From positions 18,947 through 82,946 of the forward strand of contig CAAGMZ010000014.1 of the NCBI GenBank assembly GCA_900771195.1: a stretch of 64,000 nucleotides of DNA. Reading direction: 5' to 3'. A program made the position numbers and the translations under genes. How positions within the stretch are numbered: the first letter of the stretch is position 1; every line of letters begins with the position of its first letter. This document shows, piece after piece, positions 58,199-64,000 of the stretch. Source of the DNA: Lachnospiraceae bacterium (GTDB lineage Bacteria; Bacillota; Clostridia; Lachnospirales; Lachnospiraceae). The notes beneath the pieces were generated by a model. That model was given only the letters and a program-made list of their open reading frames with translations. It was not told the DNA's origin and ran no database searches.

Positions 58199-60694
58199 AT
58201 GGAGTCGGCATTTAATAACCATGGTAAGAATAAAATTCCGTTTCTTACCCAAAAGCTTTTGAAAAAACTTGTCATGATTCGTGACAATGCTGTCACTATC
58301 GCAGAAGCCCCGATGGGTTATGGAAAAACGTCTGCGATTAAATACTATACAAGCAATTCTAATGAAAAGTTCCATTGGATTAATGTGTCAAGCAGCTCCA
58401 AAGAAATCTTCTGGTCTGATTTCTGTGATGTATTTGGTTATGCCGGCACGGAAATCGAGGAAGGTCTGAGACATGTGGGATATCCCACAAGTGACAAGAC
58501 TGTGGCCGAAGTGCGCAGCATTATCAAGAAAACGGTTGTAAGCGAACATACATATATAATTATTGACAACTATAATGCTGTCGCAGATGAATTTTTTGAC
58601 CTTTTAATTGCATCACTGACAGACGTTCTTCCTGATGAGCTTCATTTTATAATAATGGCACAAAAGTTCAATCATGACATGCTGCGGGATGTCATTACAA
58701 AGGAGAATGTCCTGTATCTGTCCAAGGACGATTATATTTTTGATAAATCCGATATAGTGGGTCTGTTCAAAGCCAACTCACTCAAAATCAGCGATAAAGA
58801 TGCACAGAGGCTTTATGAATACAGCGGAGGCTGGATAAGCGCTGTTTATCTCCAGATGCTTAATTTTGCAGAGAATGGCAGACTTGAAGAAACAGGGACT
58901 ATTAATGATCTTGTGGAAAAAACAGTCTGGAACAAGCTTGAAGACCTGGACAGATATTATATAACCGGTCTTTCCGCACTTGATCATTTTACAATATGGG
59001 AATCCGGGATGATGATGCCTGACGGATATTCAGAGGAACGCGCCGAGACAATCATCAATGAACTTGTCTTTGTGCGTTTTGACAGGCATACAAGAAATTA
59101 TTACATAAATCCGGTATTTAAAAATTATCTCAACAACGAATACCGGAATCTTCCAAAGACGGAGCAGGATAAGATTACTGTTGCAGCGGGAAAGGTATAT
59201 GAAAACAGAGGGCAGATGCTGCCGGCTTACCGCAATTACCATAAGGTAGGAGCGTGGGAGCTTATATATGGCTCTGTGCCTGCTTTTGCAGACCTTTATT
59301 CCTATATAAACAGTGAACACAGAGATTTTTTTATGACAATTTCAGACGAATGTCCGGATGAAATAAAGAGAAAATATCCGTATTTTTCTCTGATAATGTG
59401 TCTTGTACTGTTCATATACAATGAAAAGGAGAGACTGGCAGACAGCCTTGATGCAATTGAGGGGTCTGTAGCAGGCGATGACGGAAGCTGTGATAAGAAA
59501 AGAGCGGAGCTTCTTGGCACGGTTAATTTTGTGCGGGGATATACTTCGCTTAACAATCTGGCAGCCATGCAGGACTACTATGGGAAGGCTCTTGAATGTG
59601 CAAGGACTCCCCTTGCGAATTTTATCAGGAATGTGCCTTTTGTCCTTGGGTCTCCGTCTGTTCTTTTTATATTTCACAGGGAAAGCGGAAAAGCGGAGGA
59701 AGAGGCCCATGCACTGGGCGATATGATGCCGGAATATTATGAACTCACACATGGACACGGAAAGGGCGCAGAGTCGCTGTTTAAAGCAGAGATGCTTTTT
59801 CTCCGTGGAGAATTTGACGGTGCTGAGACGCTGTGTCACAAAACGCTTTATATGGCAGACAGCAGAGAACAGGCAGGCATTACGCTTGGAGCACTTTTGC
59901 TTTTGGCACGGATGAGTATTTTGGACGGAGAATATGAAGCCACCATGGATAAAATTGCCGATTTTCACCGGAAAGTCAGGCTGGACGGCACCATGGATTC
60001 TGTATATATGCCCATAATTGATATGTGCGAGTCATACATGTATGCACTTATGGGAAATAAAGACAAAATTTCAGAGTGGCTTACAGATTACAGTAAGATT
60101 GAGAACAGGATGAACCTGATTGCCATGAGCTTTGCCAACACGATTTATTCCAAATATCTTTATCTTGCCGGGGAGCACCAGAAATTCCTTGGCATAAGCG
60201 GGCAGTTTCTGGGAATAGCATCTCTTTTTTCGGAGTCGATGGCACAGATATATACATATATTTCAATCGGAATGTCCAACATGGCGCTTGGAAACAGGGA
60301 GAAGGCCGTAAAAATGATTGAAGAGGCTGTCAAAATAGCATTTCCGGATTTTTTTGTAATGCCTTTTGTGGAGAATTACGAGTATATTGAAGATATATTC
60401 CAGGAGATTAATTTCTCCTCGGAATACAGGGAATTCATAAAGAAAGTGCAAAGCCTTTCGAGAAAATTCAGACAGGGTCTGAAGTCCATAAACAAGAGTG
60501 TCAATAACAAGGAAAATTACGGACTTACGGCAAGGGAACTGGATGTCGCAAGGCTTGCGGCTGCAAGGTACTCCAATAAAGAAATTGCAGAGAAGCTTTA
60601 TATTGCAGAAAGCACGGTGAAAAGCAATTTGAAGATAATATTCAGCAAGCTTGACATTAATTCCAGGTCTGAGCTGTGTAATTTTATTAAGTGA
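58199..60694 (+). CDS. Large LuxR-type transcription regulator (MalT-like architecture)
   Basis: An 831-residue regulator. The N-terminus has an ATPase P-loop APMGYGKTSA (Lys43) and a Walker-B-like HTYIIIDNYNAV (~120). The middle ~400 residues are helical and repeat-like, as in MalT-type arms that sense ligands or protein partners. The C-terminal LuxR helix-turn-helix is clear: YGLTARELDVARLAAARYS and NKEIAEKLYIAESTVKSNL. AGGAGG upstream supports the start. There is no obvious target operon beside it; it lies between gpsA and spoIVA. The effector is unknown. Confidence 0.88.
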   Translation: MESAFNNHGKNKIPFLTQKLLKKLVMIRDNAVTIAEAPMGYGKTSAIKYYTSNSNEKFHWINVSSSSKEIFWSDFCDVFGYAGTEIEEGLRHVGYPTSDKTVAEVRSIIKKTVVSEHTYIIIDNYNAVADEFFDLLIASLTDVLPDELHFIIMAQKFNHDMLRDVITKENVLYLSKDDYIFDKSDIVGLFKANSLKISDKDAQRLYEYSGGWISAVYLQMLNFAENGRLEETGTINDLVEKTVWNKLEDLDRYYITGLSALDHFTIWESGMMMPDGYSEERAETIINELVFVRFDRHTRNYYINPVFKNYLNNEYRNLPKTEQDKITVAAGKVYENRGQMLPAYRNYHKVGAWELIYGSVPAFADLYSYINSEHRDFFMTISDECPDEIKRKYPYFSLIMCLVLFIYNEKERLADSLDAIEGSVAGDDGSCDKKRAELLGTVNFVRGYTSLNNLAAMQDYYGKALECARTPLANFIRNVPFVLGSPSVLFIFHRESGKAEEEAHALGDMMPEYYELTHGHGKGAESLFKAEMLFLRGEFDGAETLCHKTLYMADSREQAGITLGALLLLARMSILDGEYEATMDKIADFHRKVRLDGTMDSVYMPIIDMCESYMYALMGNKDKISEWLTDYSKIENRMNLIAMSFANTIYSKYLYLAGEHQKFLGISGQFLGIASLFSESMAQIYTYISIGMSNMALGNREKAVKMIEEAVKIAFPDFFVMPFVENYEYIEDIFQEINFSSEYREFIKKVQSLSRKFRQGLKSINKSVNNKENYGLTARELDVARLAAARYSNKEIAEKLYIAESTVKSNLKIIFSKLDINSRSELCNFIK

Positions 60695-60726
60695 TTTCAC
60701 ATCAAAAGTTTATTTTTATACATTTT

Positions 60727-60760
60727 TTGACAAATTTCCCCCCAAAAAGAGGGGTGTCAA
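60727..60760 (+). repeat. Inverted repeat downstream of the LuxR-type gene
   Basis: TTGACA (60727-60732) pairs with TGTCAA (60755-60760), and inside it CCCC pairs with GGGG (60751-60754), forming an interrupted hairpin. It has no T-run directly after it. TTGACA could also serve as a -35, but no -10 lies at a good distance. Confidence 0.45.
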
Positions 60761-60795
60761 CGGGTGGATGCAGTGATAACATAAGAATTGCTCAT

Positions 60796-60883
60796 AGGAA
60801 GCGTGTTCAGTGGGTGTGCCTAACCCTTTGTTTAATATTTCCTTCTAAAGGGCATACATAAATGAAGCGCTTCCTGTTTTTTT
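60796..60883 (+). ncRNA. Structured RNA hairpin candidate ending in a T-run
   Basis: AGGAAGCG (60796-60803) pairs with CGCTTCCT (60868-60875). Inside, GTGTGC (60814-60819) pairs with GCATAC (60852-60857, one G-U) and CCTTT (60825-60829) with AAAGG (60847-60851), giving a stepped rod with an internal loop. G and seven T's (60877-60883) follow. It may be a terminator-ended small RNA, the end of the LuxR transcript or a leader attenuator for spoIVA. No known riboswitch signature was recognised. Confidence 0.45.
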
Positions 60884-60918
60884 GCCTTAAAATGTAATTA
60901 ATCTGAATGCTCCGTAAT

Positions 60919-60942
60919 ATACTGTACGAGAACGTACTGTAT
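60919..60942 (+). promoter_or_regulatory. Near-perfect inverted repeat upstream of spoIVA
   Basis: ATACTGTAC (60919-60927) and GTACTGTAT (60934-60942) are an inverted repeat with eight of nine pairs and a 6-base spacer. It overlaps a TAATATA (60915-60921) that resembles a sigma-E -35 and a CGTACTGT (60933-60940) that faintly resembles a sigma-E -10, but the spacing (11) is short. An operator or mother-cell promoter is possible. Confidence 0.35.
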
Positions 60943-60959
60943 GGAAGGGGCATTTTTTT

Positions 60960-62429
60960 ATGGACAATTTAAGCTTATACAATGATATAAAGGCCAGAAC
61001 GGACGGGGAAATCTATATCGGAGTGGTTGGACCCGTGAGAACCGGCAAATCAACGTTTATCAAGAGATTTATTGATCTGATGATACTTCCGGGAATTGAA
61101 AATCCCAATGAAAAGGAAAGGGTGATTGATGAGATTCCCCAGTCGGGGGCAGGAAGAACAGTTATGACAACAGAACCTAAATTTATACCCAAGGATGCAG
61201 TAAGCATCAGCCTTGGAAACGGAATAAAGGCAGATTTCAGGCTTATTGATTGCGTGGGGTATGTTGTGAAGGGGACGCAGGGCGTATACGAGGATGATAA
61301 GGAGAGGCTTGTCAAAACGCCGTGGTTCAAAGAACAGATTCCTTTTTCAAAGGCTGCAGAATATGGTACCGGCAAGGTCATAAAGGATCATTCCACAATA
61401 GGCATAGTGGTTACAACCGACGGAACCATAGGAGACCTTCCCAGGGAAAATTATCTTGAGGCAGAGGAAAAGACAATAAAGGAGCTTAAAACACAGGGAA
61501 AGCCTTTTATTGTTCTTCTTAATTCAGCAAATCCCTCGGGTGAGGATGCTTTGCGGACTGCTGATTACATAAGCAGGAAATATGGTGTCACAGTGCTTCC
61601 TGTAAATTGCGAAAAATTGACGAGAGAGGATATCAACAACATACTTCTCAAGATTTTGTACGAATTTCCGGTGTGCTCTCTGGAATTTTACCTGCCCAAA
61701 TGGGTTGATATGCTCGACAACGATAACGATATAAAGAAGGAAATAATGGAATGTGCCGCCGGCATCCTGAACTCAGTCACTTACATAAAGGATATTAAAG
61801 GTAATATGCCCTTGCCGGAATCAAAATACATATCCAAAATAAAATATGATAATTTTGACTTCAATGAAGGAAGACAGAAGATAAATATATATGTTGATGA
61901 CAAATATTACTATGAAAATCTCAGTGAGCTTACAGGTGAAAAGATAAATGATGAATATGAACTGATTACGATGATACGCTCTCTGTCTGCCATGAAAAAG
62001 AAATATGGGCGATACATTGAGGCTGCTGATGCATCCATGATGAAGGGGTACGGGGTTGTCATGCCGGACCGCACTGAAATAACATTGTCCGAACCGGAGG
62101 TTATTAAGACGGGCAATAAATTCGGAGTCAAGATAAAAGCACAAAGCCCGTCTGTTCACATGATCAGGGTAAACATAGGCACGGAAATATCGCCCATAGT
62201 GGGGAGCGAAGAGCAGGCTAATGATCTTATTAAGTACATTAACGAATCCTCGGCAGACGGAGGCGTCTGGGATACAAGCATATTCGGTAAATCTGTGGGG
62301 CAGCTGGTTGAGGACGGAATCCACAGTAAAATACAGATGATAAATGATGACTGCCAGGTTAAGCTTCAGGATACCATGCAGAAGGTGGTTAATGAGAACA
62401 GCGGCGGTCTTGTATGCCTGATAATCTGA
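60960..62429 (+). CDS. spoIVA: Stage IV sporulation protein A (SpoIVA)
   Basis: An ATPase that polymerises around the forespore as the base layer of the spore coat. The 489-residue product is close to the Bacillus length and has its Walker A at the same place, GPVRTGKST with Lys30. The GRTVMTTEPKF segment and VVTTDGTIGDLPRENY are characteristic, and the C-terminal end GGLVCLII matches the conserved, membrane-anchor-contacting tail. GAAGGGG upstream gives the ribosome-binding site. With spo0A at 16.6 kb it argues for a sporulating organism. Confidence 0.97.
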   Translation: MDNLSLYNDIKARTDGEIYIGVVGPVRTGKSTFIKRFIDLMILPGIENPNEKERVIDEIPQSGAGRTVMTTEPKFIPKDAVSISLGNGIKADFRLIDCVGYVVKGTQGVYEDDKERLVKTPWFKEQIPFSKAAEYGTGKVIKDHSTIGIVVTTDGTIGDLPRENYLEAEEKTIKELKTQGKPFIVLLNSANPSGEDALRTADYISRKYGVTVLPVNCEKLTREDINNILLKILYEFPVCSLEFYLPKWVDMLDNDNDIKKEIMECAAGILNSVTYIKDIKGNMPLPESKYISKIKYDNFDFNEGRQKINIYVDDKYYYENLSELTGEKINDEYELITMIRSLSAMKKKYGRYIEAADASMMKGYGVVMPDRTEITLSEPEVIKTGNKFGVKIKAQSPSVHMIRVNIGTEISPIVGSEEQANDLIKYINESSADGGVWDTSIFGKSVGQLVEDGIHSKIQMINDDCQVKLQDTMQKVVNENSGGLVCLII

Positions 62430-62488
62430 TGTATTTTTGCAACAGTAGTCTAAAAAACTGGACTTTTACACTGTGTTAGGGTAAAATT

Positions 62489-62524
62489 AATCCGTGTGTA
62501 CGGTTGCGTGCATACGGATTTTTT
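62489..62524 (+). terminator. Intrinsic terminator between spoIVA and the MutS-like gene
   Basis: A stem of about 13 bp with G-U pairs (62489-62501 with 62508-62520, outer AATCCGT/ACGGATT), loop GGTTGC and a six-T run (62519-62524). The next ribosome-binding site starts three bases later (62528). Confidence 0.85.
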
Positions 62525-62538
62525 GACGGGAGGAAAAT

Positions 62539-64000
62539 ATGGAACCATATATGATTGCCGTGATTGCGGTGGCGGCAGTGGCAGTTATTTTTTTCATCGG
62601 CATAGCCGTGTCTCATAACGCAAGAAAAAATCTCAGAAGCAGACTCATGGGTTCTTACGGAAAGATAAGCAAAAGAGAGTATACCTACGAAGAGTATCAG
62701 TGCATTGCGCACTATTTCAGGAATACAACAGGAAAAGATGAGTTTTGCATAGATGATACCACATGGAATGATGTGGACATGGACAGGATATTCATGCTTG
62801 TGGATAATACCAATTCGTCGGTGGGAAGAGATTATCTTTACAAGCTTCTTCGCACCCCCGTGTCTGACAAAGATACACTGAAAAAAAGGGACGCTGTCAT
62901 AGAATATATGGATTCTCATGCAAAAGAGCGGACATCCATTATGGAACAGTTCTGTGATATAGGGTTTACCAAGAAAATTTCGATTTCCGATTATATGGAG
63001 AATCTTTTCAGGCTTAAGCCGGAGTCGAATGCCTTTCATTATATCATGCTCATCTGCATAATTGCTTCGATAGTGTATGCTTTTACAATCAACGCAGCTG
63101 TCGGGGTGGGACTTATCATTCTTTCCTGTGGTGTCAGCATTGTGAGCTATTACAGGACCAAGAGCCGCATAGACAGCTATTTTGAATGCATAAGGCAGCT
63201 GACGGCCATGACGGGTGCTGCCGACAGCATAAGTAAAATGAATATCAGTGAACTTTCGGAGTGTAACATCAGATTACAAAATGCCGTAAAAAGATTCGGG
63301 AAGGTCACAAGAGGAGCATTCGTGATAGTGGGAGGACGCGGAAATTCGGGCTCCATAGCGGACATTGTACTGGAATATATAAGGATGTTCACTCATATTG
63401 ACCTGATAAAATTTAACAGCATGCTTCGCCATATTGACAAAAACATCGATGTCGTGTATGAGCTTATGGATACTTTGGGCTTCATAGAGGCTATGATAAG
63501 CATTGCTTCGTTCAGAAGAGTTATACCGTATTTTTGCAAGCCGGAATTTACAGGCGGACAATCGCTTGAGCTTACGGATGTATACCATCTTATGATTAAA
63601 ACACCTGTGGCTAATTCGATAATTGAGGACAGGCCGGTTCTTATCACCGGTTCAAATGCTTCCGGCAAATCGACTTTTCTTAAGTCTGTGGCAATCTGCG
63701 CAATACTTGCACAGACGGTTTATACCTGCCCCGCAAAGTCATATTCGGCACCATTTTATCGTATCTATTCATCAATGGCGCTTGCTGACGACATAGCTGC
63801 AGGTGAAAGCTATTACATTGTTGAGATAAAGTCGCTAAAGAGAATAGTTGATGCGGCGAAAGCCTCGGGAAGCCGGGTGCTGTGTTTCATTGATGAGGTC
63901 CTAAGGGGAACCAATACGGTTGAAAGGATTGCTGCCTCGTCAGAAATTCTGAAGAGTCTTTCTGACAGCGGTGTAATGTGTTTTGCTGCCACACATGATG
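62539..64000 (+). CDS. Membrane-anchored MutS-family ATPase (3' end outside window)
   Basis: A MutS-like ATPase, open to the last base, with 487 residues visible. The start has GGGAGGA upstream. Residues ~4-24 are a membrane helix and a hydrophobic hairpin lies at ~170-205; ordinary MutS proteins have neither. The P-loop TGSNASGKSTFLKS (~370) and Walker B LCFIDEVLRGTNTVER (~450) match the MutS ATPase domain, while the mismatch-recognition domain I is absent. These short, membrane-associated MutS relatives are widespread in Firmicutes and Bacteroidetes; their function is unknown, so mismatch repair should not be assumed. The reading frame is intact up to the window edge. Confidence 0.85.
   Translation, partial: MEPYMIAVIAVAAVAVIFFIGIAVSHNARKNLRSRLMGSYGKISKREYTYEEYQCIAHYFRNTTGKDEFCIDDTTWNDVDMDRIFMLVDNTNSSVGRDYLYKLLRTPVSDKDTLKKRDAVIEYMDSHAKERTSIMEQFCDIGFTKKISISDYMENLFRLKPESNAFHYIMLICIIASIVYAFTINAAVGVGLIILSCGVSIVSYYRTKSRIDSYFECIRQLTAMTGAADSISKMNISELSECNIRLQNAVKRFGKVTRGAFVIVGGRGNSGSIADIVLEYIRMFTHIDLIKFNSMLRHIDKNIDVVYELMDTLGFIEAMISIASFRRVIPYFCKPEFTGGQSLELTDVYHLMIKTPVANSIIEDRPVLITGSNASGKSTFLKSVAICAILAQTVYTCPAKSYSAPFYRIYSSMALADDIAAGESYYIVEIKSLKRIVDAAKASGSRVLCFIDEVLRGTNTVERIAASSEILKSLSDSGVMCFAATHD

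Noticed and set aside
60727..60880. 6S RNA or a known riboswitch in the gap before spoIVA
   Set aside because: The 5' and 3' parts do not pair into the long closed rod with a central bubble expected of 6S RNA, and no c-di-GMP, SAM, preQ1 or T-box signature was recognised. It is kept only as an unassigned structure.

Overview
The window looks like chromosome of a low-to-mid-GC, endospore-forming Clostridia member, most likely a Lachnospiraceae relative. Supporting signs are spo0A and spoIVA, the Firmicutes order plsX-acpP-rnc-smc-ftsY, ylxM-ffh-rpsP-khpA-rimM-trmD and rplS-lepB-rbgA-rnhB-fliK-like-flhB-like-yraN, strong AGGAGG ribosome-binding sites, TTGACA/TATAAT promoters, and several family-typical proteins (PFL/ACT pair, extended FtsA-like protein, GLUG-repeat surface protein). 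Genus was not resolved. No rRNA, tRNA, CRISPR array, prophage or insertion sequence was seen.

Layout. 0-6.1 kb: end of plsX, acpP, rnc, smc, ftsY (lipid precursor, RNA processing, chromosome and secretion functions). 6.1-12.8 kb: threonine dehydratase, KtrBA potassium uptake, and an SbcD-like nuclease with a membrane-anchored SbcC/YhaN-like ATPase. 12.8-16.4 kb: SRP and ribosome assembly operon (ylxM-trmD). 16.4-18.9 kb: spo0A with a 0A box, then glycogen synthase. 19.0-26.2 kb: an envelope region with a LytTR-PAS regulator, a 1424-residue discoidin/GLUG surface protein, a small Dabb protein and a frameshifted O-antigen-polymerase-like gene. 26.2-30.2 kb: a glycerol-dehydrogenase-like enzyme and an ABC importer. 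30.2-40.1 kb: zinc-finger membrane protein, polA, coaE, FtsA-like protein, diguanylate cyclase, walJ-like hydrolase, ACT and PFL proteins. 40.2-44 kb (minus strand): tmcAL, a Cys-tRNA deacylase-like gene and a PgsA-Cls fusion. 44-47.7 kb: an AT-rich, broken surface-protein gene and a small membrane protein. 47.7-53.7 kb: rplS to pgeF. 53.8-58.2 kb: divergent prs and der-plsY-gpsA. 58.2-64 kb: a large LuxR-type regulator, an intergenic structured RNA candidate, spoIVA and a membrane MutS-like ATPase cut by the window end.

How it fits together. Most of the window is housekeeping: membrane lipid synthesis is covered by plsX, acpP, plsY, gpsA and the PgsA-Cls fusion; protein targeting by ftsY, ffh, ylxM and lepB; ribosome and tRNA work by rpsP, rimM, trmD, rplS, rbgA, tmcAL and der. 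Accessory blocks sit between these conserved groups and hold the more unusual material.

The best new lead is a 10-bp direct repeat with a 21-bp period placed just upstream of the promoter of the large surface protein and directly downstream of a LytTR-PAS regulator gene. That is the geometry expected of a LytTR operator and suggests a compact two-gene regulatory unit. Other leads are the PgsA-Cls fusion with all catalytic motifs intact, an FtsA-like protein with a long repeat-bearing C-terminal extension, two single-base homopolymer frameshifts in envelope genes, and an unassigned RNA hairpin upstream of spoIVA. All domain calls come from reading motifs by eye; no database search was run.
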